DNA of 64,000 bases from positions 1 to 64,000 of the forward strand of contig CAKVCZ010000006.1 of the NCBI GenBank assembly GCA_934726055.1, read 5' to 3'. Numbering within the stretch: position 1 is the stretch's first letter; every line of letters starts with the position of its first letter. The notes beneath the pieces are model-generated. The model saw only the letters and a program-made list of their open reading frames with translations. It ran no database searches and was not told the DNA's origin. Position numbers and translations under genes: made by a program. The DNA is from an uncultured Candidatus Melainabacteria bacterium. Lineage in GTDB: Bacteria; Cyanobacteriota; Vampirovibrionia; Gastranaerophilales; Gastranaerophilaceae. Positions 45,669-53,238 of this stretch are shown here, piece by piece.

Positions 45669-47009
45669 ATGAACGTTACTGAATTTGAAAAAAGATTATA
45701 TAATTTACTTTTAAATCATCTGAATGAACAATACAATCTTGCAGAATATATTGAATTATTAGAGTACGAAAACAATTCTATTTTAAATTATATACTCTCG
45801 CATGCATATTTTGCGATTAATGACAAAGAAAATTCCGATAAATACAGAAATTTTGCAAAAGAACTAAACTCAAATTTTGATTTTGAAGATGATTACAAAA
45901 ATATATTCCTATATATTTATTTTTTATTTTCAACGATAACAACTCAAGAAAGTCCTTTTCTTGATGATGAAATTGATAAATTATTTTCCTCAAATCCAAC
46001 TTTGCAAAATTATATAAAAGCTTCTGAATTATACAGAAACAACAATGATATAGGAAACAGTGTAAGAGTTACCAATCTTGGAATAAAACAATTTCCTGAT
46101 GATTTATCCCTAAAATATGATATGGCATCAAATTTATTATATTCTCGAAATATTGATTCTGCTTGGGAATATAATGAATTACGTTTTGATTCTGTAAGAA
46201 ATAAACTTCCACAATTTATAAATAAACCTAAGTTTACGCTACAAAAGACTTCTGCAAAGGTATATATATATCCCGTTACAAAACTTGGCGATACAATATT
46301 TTTCGCTCGTTATGTAATAAAATTAAAACAAGATTATCCAAATTTGAAACTGTTTGTTAAAGTTGACTCATCTTTGAGAAATCTTTTTGAACAAAACGGA
46401 ATAACAACATATAATAAAGTAGATAAATCCATGATTGATTACCAAATTTCTTTTGAAGGATTACCGTTTTTATATCAAAATAAAGGATCTAAACTTCTTA
46501 GTGAAGGATACTTAAAAGCAAATAATCAACAATCCAATGATTTTAAAAACAAATATTTTAGCAACAATAAATTAAAAATTGGTATTGTTTGGAATTCATC
46601 AAAATCAAACGATTCAAGAAACATTAAATTACAAGATTTTGAAACTTTGTTTAACATAGAAAATACTCAATTTTATTCCCTTCAAAAAGAAGTAACCTTA
46701 CAAGAAGAATTGTATTTTAGCAAATTCAATATTGTAAACATGGGTATAAAAATCAACGATTTTTCGGATACAGCGGCAATAATTGATAATTTAGATATTG
46801 TAATCGGATGCGACACTTCTGTAACAAACCTTTCAGGTGCAATGGGAAAAGAAACATTGTTACTATTACCTAATCATTCAGATTGGCGTTGGGAATTATT
46901 TGAACAAAATTCAAATTGGTATAAATCCATAAAATTATACAGACAAAAGAATAATCAATCCTATAACGAAGTTTTTGACAGAATAAAAGAATATTTAACA
47001 AAACACTAA
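45669..47009 (+). CDS. TPR protein with GT9-like glycosyltransferase domain
   Basis: A 446-aa protein: the N-terminal ~190 residues are helical TPR-like, the C-terminal ~250 resemble the ADP-heptosyltransferase/GT9-like domain found in bacterial TPR glycosyltransferases. The donor-binding part contains KIGIVWNSSKSNDSRNI, DFSDTAAIIDNLDIVIGCDT, VTNLSGAMGKETLLLLP and SDWRW. It may modify a protein or a surface glycan; the acceptor is unknown. It has no Shine-Dalgarno and a strong promoter six bases before the ATG. The stop is two bases from that of convergent tcdA. Confidence 0.85.
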   Translation: MNVTEFEKRLYNLLLNHLNEQYNLAEYIELLEYENNSILNYILSHAYFAINDKENSDKYRNFAKELNSNFDFEDDYKNIFLYIYFLFSTITTQESPFLDDEIDKLFSSNPTLQNYIKASELYRNNNDIGNSVRVTNLGIKQFPDDLSLKYDMASNLLYSRNIDSAWEYNELRFDSVRNKLPQFINKPKFTLQKTSAKVYIYPVTKLGDTIFFARYVIKLKQDYPNLKLFVKVDSSLRNLFEQNGITTYNKVDKSMIDYQISFEGLPFLYQNKGSKLLSEGYLKANNQQSNDFKNKYFSNNKLKIGIVWNSSKSNDSRNIKLQDFETLFNIENTQFYSLQKEVTLQEELYFSKFNIVNMGIKINDFSDTAAIIDNLDIVIGCDTSVTNLSGAMGKETLLLLPNHSDWRWELFEQNSNWYKSIKLYRQKNNQSYNEVFDRIKEYLTKH

Positions 47010-47011
47010 AA

Positions 47012-47770
47012 CTATTTTTCAAAAGAAATCAAGTCTTTTATAACTTCGCCGGCAATAATTAACCCAACAACAGAAGGAACAAAAGCATTACTACCCGGAA
47101 TCTGGTGCTTTACTGTACATTTTCTTGTTCCCGGAGGGCATACGCAATGGTTACGACAACTTATTGACATATCCTCTTTTGGCTTAATCGGAGGCTCTTT
47201 GGAATAAACAACTTTTACATCTTTTATTTTACGTTTTTTAAGTTCAACTCTTATAACACGTGCTAATGGACAAACTGATGTTTTTGAAATATCACAGACT
47301 TCAAATTTTGTCGGATCCATTTTGTTACCTGCACCCATTGAAGAAATTATCGGCACATTAAATTTTTTTGCACGTTCGATTAAAGACAATTTTCCAACAA
47401 CAGTATCTATCGCATCAACAACATAATCATATTGACCAAAATCAAATTTATCAGCAGTTTCCGGAGTATAAAAAGTTTGATGAGTGTTAACAATTATATC
47501 AGGATTTATGTCTAAAATTCTTTCTTTTGCCACATCAACTTTATATTGACCAATTGTTTTATGTGTTGCATAAATTTGTCTGTTTATATTTGTTAAACAA
47601 ACTTTGTCATCATCAATAATATCAATAGTACCTAAACCACTTCTAACCAAAGCTTCAACGGTATAGCCGCCTACTCCGCCAATACCAAAAACGGCAACTC
47701 TTGACTTTGCTAGCTTTTCTATACCTTCGGAACCGATTAATAACTGCGTTCTTGAAAATTGATTTGGCAT
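47012..47770 (-). CDS. tcdA: tRNA threonylcarbamoyladenosine dehydratase
   Basis: A 252-aa ThiF/E1-like ATP-dependent enzyme that cyclises t6A37 to ct6A in tRNA. Evidence: RTQLLIGSEGIEKLAKSRVA, the nucleotide-binding GIGGVGGYTVEALVRSG, DIIDDDKVCLTNINRQ, SSMGAGNKMDPT and the C-terminal GSNAFVPSVVGLI. A C-terminal Cys region (CRNHCVCPPGTRKC) is present in this copy. GGAG precedes the ATG. Together with mtaB it gives two t6A37-modifying enzymes in the window, which act on the same base in different ways. Confidence 0.93.
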   Translation of the reverse strand: MPNQFSRTQLLIGSEGIEKLAKSRVAVFGIGGVGGYTVEALVRSGLGTIDIIDDDKVCLTNINRQIYATHKTIGQYKVDVAKERILDINPDIIVNTHQTFYTPETADKFDFGQYDYVVDAIDTVVGKLSLIERAKKFNVPIISSMGAGNKMDPTKFEVCDISKTSVCPLARVIRVELKKRKIKDVKVVYSKEPPIKPKEDMSISCRNHCVCPPGTRKCTVKHQIPGSNAFVPSVVGLIIAGEVIKDLISFEK

Positions 47771-47802
47771 TCTTTCTCCATTTTAAAAGTCGCTATATAC
47801 AT

Positions 47803-48255
47803 CTATTGCAATTCAGACGTACAATTAGGGCATTTTTTTGCATTAATTGGAATTTGTGTACAGCAATAAGGACATTCTTTTTCAGTTACTGCAACCTCTG
47901 TATTTTCAGTTTTTCTAAGAGCATTAACAAATTTTATTATTGCAAATATTGCACAAGCTACAATTAAAAAACTTATCACTGTATTTATAAATAAACCGTA
48001 ATTAATAGTAACCGCACCGGCAGCAGCTGCTGCATCAAGAGAATCATATTTTTGACCTAAAGGGAACAGGGTTAAATACAAATTTGAAAAATCAACTTTT
48101 CCCAAGACAAAACCGATTGGCGGCATAATAATATCTTTAACAAGAGAATCTACAATTTTACCAAATGCTGCACCAATTATGATACCAACTGCCATATCCA
48201 TTACATTGCCGCGTAAAATAAAGTCTCTTAATTCTTTACCTAAATTTTTAAACAT
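47803..48255 (-). CDS. mscL: large-conductance mechanosensitive channel MscL with zinc-ribbon tail
   Basis: A 150-aa channel relieving hypo-osmotic pressure. FKNLGKELRDFILRGNVMDMAVGIIIGAAFGKIV is the amphipathic N-terminus and gate helix TM1; TM2 is about residues 84-108. In place of the plain C-terminal helix bundle it ends with a zinc-ribbon-like CPYCCTQIPINAKKCPNC motif, a variant I recall from cyanobacterial and some other MscL proteins. ATG 48255 has AAGGAG six bases upstream; the frame extends to 48273. Confidence 0.95.
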   Translation of the reverse strand: MFKNLGKELRDFILRGNVMDMAVGIIIGAAFGKIVDSLVKDIIMPPIGFVLGKVDFSNLYLTLFPLGQKYDSLDAAAAAGAVTINYGLFINTVISFLIVACAIFAIIKFVNALRKTENTEVAVTEKECPYCCTQIPINAKKCPNCTSELQ

Positions 48256-48328
48256 TGCCAGCTCCTTTTTCATACTATTTTCTGATAATCATACTATCAA
48301 AAAGAACTATTTTTAGCAATATGCTTAG

Positions 48329-49249
48329 TTATTGTATGATATTACAAATTATAGAACAGTTTTTACAATTATTTTTATAACAAACTGGCTCTGAATGTAT
48401 TGATATTGAAGAATTTACATACACCTCTTGAATTTTCTTTTCTATATCATCACATATTTTATGACATTCACAAATAGTTGTTTCTTGTGGAAATTGCAAA
48501 ATTAAATCAATATCCATAGTAGGACCAACACGTCTTGCCTTAATTCCGTTTTCTTTTAAAGCTGCCAGACCAATATTATTATGTACAATTTGTTCTATTT
48601 TTTCTATATCTTCTTTTGGTAAAGAATGGTCTAAAAGATGCATTAATGTTTGTTTTAATATTGAATAACCTGCTCTATATATAACAACAGCAACCAAAAT
48701 TGCAATAATTGGGTCTAAAATAGAATGCCCCGTTACTTTTATTAAAATTAAACCTACAAAAACACCTAAAGAAGAATACACATCCGTTCTTAAATGTTCT
48801 CCATCAGCATATAACGATATTGAATTAGACTGTTTTGCAACTTTAAATAACAACGAACTGATTAAAGTATTCATAACAACAGCAATACCCATTACAATTA
48901 TACCTATTGTATTTTCAGAATCCATAATGTTGCCTGAAATAATTTTTTTTGATGACTCATAAATTATGAATATAGCTGCAAGAATTATTAATAATCCTTC
49001 AAAAAATCCTGACAAATCTTCATATTTACCATGCCCATACGGATGGTCGTCATCAGCAGGTTTTGACGATTTAATAACAGAAAAGAAAGTTAAAACAGAT
49101 GCTAAAAAATCACACAATGAATGAATAGCCTCCGATATAATACTTAAACTTCCGGAAAAAATCCCTGCCGCGATTTTTAAACAAGTAAGTACAACATTTG
49201 ATACTATTGATAGTTCCGCTACCAATTTTTTCTTTTTATTTATATCCAT
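48329..49249 (-). CDS. cation diffusion facilitator (CDF) transporter with Cys-rich tail
   Basis: A 306-aa CDF metal/proton antiporter with six transmembrane helices. Metal-site segments: SEAIHSLCDFLAS in TM2 (SLCD) and ADGEHLRTDVYSS in TM5, with the HPYGHGKYE loop between TM2 and TM3. The cytoplasmic domain (~205-290) carries CECHKICDDIEKK, and the last 15 residues contain a second cysteine group, CYKNNCKNCSIIC. The substrate (Zn, Fe, Mn or other) is not certain. ATG 49249 is preferred over TTG 49252. Followed downstream of its stop by mscL on the same strand. Confidence 0.92.
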   Translation of the reverse strand: MDINKKKKLVAELSIVSNVVLTCLKIAAGIFSGSLSIISEAIHSLCDFLASVLTFFSVIKSSKPADDDHPYGHGKYEDLSGFFEGLLIILAAIFIIYESSKKIISGNIMDSENTIGIIVMGIAVVMNTLISSLLFKVAKQSNSISLYADGEHLRTDVYSSLGVFVGLILIKVTGHSILDPIIAILVAVVIYRAGYSILKQTLMHLLDHSLPKEDIEKIEQIVHNNIGLAALKENGIKARRVGPTMDIDLILQFPQETTICECHKICDDIEKKIQEVYVNSSISIHSEPVCYKNNCKNCSIICNIIQ

Positions 49250-49386
49250 CAATTACTTCTTCATAATATTTGTTATTATCAATTAAATTTATTATAGTAC
49301 AAATTTTTATAACAAACCAAAAATAACCAAAAATATTTCTACTTAAAAATATGTAAATAGACAATACACATAAAACAATAAAAAAA

Positions 49387-49642
49387 CCGTACCACTACCT
49401 ATCGAATTGCACAAATACTAACTCCGCAAATAATATCTCTTGATTAAAGTTACAACACCCACAAGTATTATCTTAATGCTGCTGTGTTTCCACCCTGACA
49501 TGGTTCGATAGCTTATGCCATTATAATTTAACCCGTCAACAATATTAACTGCTTTATTAATATCCGCACAAGCCTCACAGTAGGCTCTGCACCTCGCTAA
49601 GCGTTCGAGTCGAGAGATCCGCTAAGTCCCCGTGGAGTACGG
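49387..49642 (-). ncRNA. ffs: signal recognition particle RNA, large bacterial type
   Basis: About 256 nt on the minus strand. The central SRP domain GAACCATGTCAGG ... CAGCAGCATTAAG matches the Ffh-binding consensus found in B. subtilis scRNA. The ends close as CCGTAC/GTACGG, and the 5' part contains the Alu-like region (GGGGACTTAGCGG ... ), so this is the long Gram-positive/cyanobacterial form. The apical loop reads GTG-GAAA-CAC instead of the usual CC-GGAA-GG. It ends in a T-run (49380-49386) and has its own promoter. It targets nascent membrane and secreted proteins together with Ffh. Confidence 0.95.
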
Positions 49643-49651
49643 CTTAAATAA

Positions 49652-49680
49652 ATTCTAAATTAAAAATAAAAATTTAGCAA
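49652..49680 (-). promoter_or_regulatory. promoter of SRP RNA
   Basis: Minus strand -35 TTGCTA (49675-49680), 17-base spacer, -10 TAGAAT (49652-49657). Initiation about seven bases on falls at 49643-49645, the predicted RNA 5' end. Confidence 0.75.
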
Positions 49681-49708
49681 CATTTTATGTACATACATCA
49701 TTTAATTG

Positions 49709-49737
49709 TTGCCATGCCTTAAAAAATGTGATATCAT
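49709..49737 (+). promoter_or_regulatory. promoter of riboswitch-nrdDG transcript
   Basis: -35 TTGCCA (49709-49714), 17-base spacer and extended -10 TGATATCAT (-10 hexamer 49732-49737). Predicted initiation at about 49744 coincides with the first base of the riboswitch P1 stem. Confidence 0.75.
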
Positions 49738-49743
49738 AAATTT

Positions 49744-49847
49744 AATTAGTTGAGGAAAGCAGGGTGAAAATCCCACACTGGTCCGCAGCCGTTACAGTCG
49801 GAATGCTTAATTAATTTGGTATTACTCACGCGACTAGGAGAAGATTT
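49744..49847 (+). promoter_or_regulatory. cobalamin riboswitch leader of nrdD
   Basis: Cobalamin-aptamer core elements in order: GAGGAAAGC, GGGTGAAAATCCC (49762-49774), ACTGGTCCGCAGCCGTTAC, and the B12 box AGTCGGAATGC (49796-49806). Flanks TTAATTAG and CTTAATTAA form P1. Downstream, the ribosome site AGGAG (49836-49840) lies seven bases before the nrdD ATG and overlaps GACTAG (49832-49837), which can pair with CTGGTC (49778-49783) in the aptamer, suggesting translational control. The aptamer is short, lacking the usual peripheral P8-P12 arms. Confidence 0.88.
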
Positions 49848-51977
49848 ATGGAAAAAATTATTACAAGGGATGGAAAAATTGTAGAATTTAATTCTGCAAA
49901 AATTACTAATGCTATTGAAAAAGCATCGAATGCAACAAAAGAATTTGATGCAAAAACAGCACAACAACTTACAAGAAATGTTATTAGCATTATTAAAAAT
50001 TTTGTAAGAGAAAAACAATCAAACTTGAAAGCACCTACAATTGAAGAAATTCAAGATATTGTAGAGCAAGTTTTATTGCAATCCGAATATAAACAAACAG
50101 CAAAAGCTTTTATTTTATACCGTGAACAGCACAATAAAATGAGAGATTTTGCAAGCCAAGCATCTACTGACATGGTAGATGACTATTTAAAACAACTTGA
50201 TTGGCAAGTTAATGAAAATTCAAATATGGGCTACTCTATTCAAGGTCTAAACAATTACATAGCCTCAAATATAAGCAAAAATTATTGGTTAAATAAGATT
50301 TATCCGACTGAAATCAGAAATGCTCACCAAAGCGGTGATATTCATATTCACGATTTGAATATCATTTCAGCATATTGCGTTGGTTGGGATTTAAAAGATT
50401 TATTAATGGAAGGCTTCAAGGGTGTTACAGGTAAAATTGAATCTGCACCTCCAAAACACTTTAGAACAGCTTTAGGACAAATGGTAAACTTCTTATATAC
50501 AATGCAAGGTGAAAGTGCAGGAGCTCAAGCATTTTCTAACTTTGATACACTTCTTGCACCATTTGTAAGATATGATAATTTGAATTACGCACAAGTAAAA
50601 CAAGCTTTACAAGAATTTGTATTCAACATGAACGTTCCTACCCGTGTTGGATTCCAAACTCCATTTTCTAACGTAACTATGGATTTAACCGTTCCTAGTT
50701 ACTACAAAGACCAATGTGTAATTATTGGCGGAGAAATGAAAGAAGAAACTTATGGTCAATTCCAAGCTGAAATGGATATGATTAATAAAGCATTCTTTGA
50801 AATTATGATGCAGGGTGATAATTCAGGCAGAGTATTCACTTTCCCAATTCCGACATACAACATTACAAAAGATTTTAATTGGGATAATGAAAATCTTGAA
50901 GGTTTATGGGAAATGAGTGCTAAATACGGCATTCCATATTTCTCTAACTTTATTAATTCAGATATGAATCCTGAAGATGCACGTTCTATGTGTTGCAGAC
51001 TTAGAATTGATAATAGAGAATTAGAATACCGAGGCGGCGGATTATTCGGCTCTAACCCATTGACAGGTTCAATCGGTGTAGTTACCGTAAATCTTCCAAA
51101 AATAGCATATCTTGCAAGCAGCAAAGAAGAATTCTTTGATTTACTTGCCAAACGTATGGATTTGGCTAAAAATTCTCTTGAAATTAAACGTAAAATGCTT
51201 GAAAGATTAACTGATGCAAGTCTTTATCCTTACACTAAATTTTATTTAAGAGATATTAAATCAAGATTCGGTGTATATTGGAAAAACCACTTCTCTACAA
51301 TCGGTTTAATCGGTATGAACGAAGCATGCCTAAATCTTTTAAACACTGACATTGGCTCAGAAGAAGGAAGATTGTTTACTCTTGAAGTTATGGATTATAT
51401 GAGAAACAGAATTGTCCAATATCAAGAAGAAACAGGCAATAATTATAACTTGGAAGCAACTCCTGCTGAAGGTACAAGCTATCGTCTTGCAAAATTAGAC
51501 AAAGAAAATATGCCAAACATCAGATGTGCAAACGATGGTGAAGAATGTTGCAGTAGTGAATATTACTACACTAACTCAACACAACTTCCTGTAAATTACA
51601 CTGATGATATTTTCGAAGTTCTTGATCATCAAGATGAAATCCAAACAAAATACACAGGTGGAACGGTTGTACACATCTTTGCAGGTGAAAGAATTTCCAA
51701 CACAACTGTTATGAAAAATCTTGTTAAAAAGATTTGTGAAAATTACAGGTTGCCATACTTCACATTCTCACCAACATTCTCAGTATGTCCAAATCACGGA
51801 TATCTAAAAGGTGAACACGAAACTTGTCCTGATTGCGGATACTCTTGTGAAGTATATTCAAGAGTAGTTGGTTACATAAGACCTGTTGATCAATGGAACA
51901 GAGGTAAAAAAGTAGAATTTGCAAACAGAAAAACATTCAAAATTAACGAGGAAAAATTAGAATGCGTTTCTGTATAA
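49848..51977 (+). CDS. nrdD: anaerobic (class III) ribonucleoside-triphosphate reductase
   Basis: A 709-aa glycyl-radical enzyme that reduces NTPs to dNTPs without oxygen or B12. Residues 1-90 form an ATP-cone (KIITRDGKIVEFNSAKITNAIEKAS); the catalytic barrel follows (CRLRIDNRELEYRGGGLFGS, GSIGVVTVNLPKIAYL); a zinc site is given by CPNHG ... CPDCGYSC near the end, and the radical glycine is G675 in YSRVVGYIRP. The start follows AGGAG, and a cobalamin riboswitch precedes the gene. It overlaps nrdG by 16 bases. It should supply dNTPs during anaerobic growth. Confidence 0.97.
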   Translation: MEKIITRDGKIVEFNSAKITNAIEKASNATKEFDAKTAQQLTRNVISIIKNFVREKQSNLKAPTIEEIQDIVEQVLLQSEYKQTAKAFILYREQHNKMRDFASQASTDMVDDYLKQLDWQVNENSNMGYSIQGLNNYIASNISKNYWLNKIYPTEIRNAHQSGDIHIHDLNIISAYCVGWDLKDLLMEGFKGVTGKIESAPPKHFRTALGQMVNFLYTMQGESAGAQAFSNFDTLLAPFVRYDNLNYAQVKQALQEFVFNMNVPTRVGFQTPFSNVTMDLTVPSYYKDQCVIIGGEMKEETYGQFQAEMDMINKAFFEIMMQGDNSGRVFTFPIPTYNITKDFNWDNENLEGLWEMSAKYGIPYFSNFINSDMNPEDARSMCCRLRIDNRELEYRGGGLFGSNPLTGSIGVVTVNLPKIAYLASSKEEFFDLLAKRMDLAKNSLEIKRKMLERLTDASLYPYTKFYLRDIKSRFGVYWKNHFSTIGLIGMNEACLNLLNTDIGSEEGRLFTLEVMDYMRNRIVQYQEETGNNYNLEATPAEGTSYRLAKLDKENMPNIRCANDGEECCSSEYYYTNSTQLPVNYTDDIFEVLDHQDEIQTKYTGGTVVHIFAGERISNTTVMKNLVKKICENYRLPYFTFSPTFSVCPNHGYLKGEHETCPDCGYSCEVYSRVVGYIRPVDQWNRGKKVEFANRKTFKINEEKLECVSV

Positions 51978-52651
51978 GCGGTTTTCAAAAAACCTCTTTA
52001 ATAGATTTCCCGCAAAAAATTGCATGTATTGTTTTTACAAATGGATGTAATTTTAGATGTGGTTACTGCCACAATCCGGAATTATTTACAAACAAAGAAC
52101 CGGCACTTTCAGTGCCGGATTTCTTTGCATATTTAAATACAAGAAAGAATAAACTTGACGGAGTTGTTATAACAGGCGGAGAGCCCACTCTACAAAAAGA
52201 TTTGCAAACATTTATTCAAAAAATTAAAGATTTAGATTTTTGCGTAAAGCTTGACACAAACGGGACTAATCCAAATGTGATAAAACAACTTCTTGATTTA
52301 AAGCTGCTCGATTATATTGCCATGGATATAAAGGCTCCTTTGAGTTTGTACGAATCTATTACTAATGTTAAATTTGACACATCAAAAATTGCAGAAAGTA
52401 TTGATTTAATTAAAAATAGCAACATTGATTATGAATTTAGAACAACCGTTATAAAATCTCAATTGTCCTTAGAAAATTTTAAACAAATAGGAGAAGAAAT
52501 AAGAGGAGCAAAAGCCTACTATCTGCAAGAATTTATCCCTACAAAAATATTAGACGAAAGCTTAATGAATGAAAAAAGCTATACAAAAGAAGAATTTAAA
52601 AACATTTGCAACATATTAAAAGACTACGTTGAAATTTGCGATTTTAGATAG
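51962..52651 (+). CDS. nrdG: anaerobic ribonucleotide reductase activating protein
   Basis: A 229-aa radical-SAM activase that generates the NrdD glycyl radical. The 4Fe-4S motif is CNFRCGYC (C-x3-C-x2-C) in TNGCNFRCGYCHNPELF; GGEPTLQKDLQTF and LDTNGTNP are SAM-binding features. The ATG at 51962 lies inside the nrdD 3' end, so it is translationally coupled and under the same riboswitch. The N-terminal GFQKTSLIDFPQKIACIVF is typical of the longer NrdG-like activases (~220-230 aa). Confidence 0.95.
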   Translation: MRFCISGFQKTSLIDFPQKIACIVFTNGCNFRCGYCHNPELFTNKEPALSVPDFFAYLNTRKNKLDGVVITGGEPTLQKDLQTFIQKIKDLDFCVKLDTNGTNPNVIKQLLDLKLLDYIAMDIKAPLSLYESITNVKFDTSKIAESIDLIKNSNIDYEFRTTVIKSQLSLENFKQIGEEIRGAKAYYLQEFIPTKILDESLMNEKSYTKEEFKNICNILKDYVEICDFR

Positions 52652-52654
52652 ACG

Positions 52655-52691
52655 AAAACCCATGCAGAGCATGACTTTTGGCATGGTTTTT
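52655..52691 (+). terminator. rho-independent terminator of nrdDG
   Basis: CCATGC (52660-52665) pairs with GCATGG (52681-52686), extended by AAAA/TTTT, and is followed by TTTTT. Confidence 0.8.
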
Positions 52692-52792
52692 GAGTTAAAA
52701 TTACATCACATAAAGGATTGTTATTTTTTCAAAAGATGAAAGAATATACATGTAAGATTTTTACACACTAAATTTGAGAGGAAGAAGTATAA

Positions 52793-53056
52793 ATGACATC
52801 AGAAATGCCTATGGTAAGCGGCAACTTTGGCATGCAGCTTATTGATGATATTTTTGCAATAAATTCAACAAACGAAACCGAAGAAGATAAAAAATCCGGT
52901 GATATTTTTGATGCATTATTTAGAGCAATTGACCAAACTATTGAAGAAACCTCAAAAAATAATGAAAACAATAACAACATGACAAATACAATTCAAGAAT
53001 CTTCTTTTGGTCCGCCATTTGGCATGCAAATAGAAGGTTTTGATTACTTTTCTTAA
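52793..53056 (+). CDS. small acidic hypothetical protein, 87 aa
   Basis: Function not recognised. GAGAGGAAGA precedes the ATG, and a terminator follows, so it is an independent gene. The protein is acidic and Asn/Glu-rich (NETEEDKKSGD, EETSKNNENNNN). A short motif is repeated at both ends: NFGMQLIDD near residue 11 and PFGMQIEGF near residue 78. No signal peptide or membrane segment. Possibly a small regulatory or binding protein; nothing further can be supported. Confidence 0.65.
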   Translation: MTSEMPMVSGNFGMQLIDDIFAINSTNETEEDKKSGDIFDALFRAIDQTIEETSKNNENNNNMTNTIQESSFGPPFGMQIEGFDYFS

Positions 53057-53122
53057 ATTTCAAACTATTCCCTAACAATTTAATAAATATATTACTTAAT
53101 CTTATTACTATCCATGTTTTAT

Positions 53123-53148
53123 GACGAACTATTGAGGTTCGTCTTTTT
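53123..53148 (+). terminator. rho-independent terminator of the 87-aa gene
   Basis: GACGAAC (53123-53129) and GTTCGTC (53137-53143) form a stem followed by TTTTT. Confidence 0.85.
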
Positions 53149-53163
53149 GTTTTTAAAAATCAC

Positions 53164-53190
53164 TTGCAATAATAACTTTTATGCTATAAT
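53164..53190 (+). promoter_or_regulatory. promoter of nucleoside phosphorylase gene
   Basis: TTGCAA followed after about 15 bases by the extended -10 TGCTATAAT, upstream of a ~40-base leader that ends in AGGAG before ATG 53239. Unlike the leaderless set, this gene has a normal leader. Confidence 0.55.
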
Positions 53191-53238
53191 TAATACACTT
53201 AAAGTTTTGCATTCAGGTTATAGAATAGGAGTTTAAAC

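Noticed and set aside
49746..50018. Minus-strand 90-aa Cys/Phe-rich frame across the nrdD start
   Set aside because: It is the reverse complement of the riboswitch and nrdD N-terminus, with no supporting signals.
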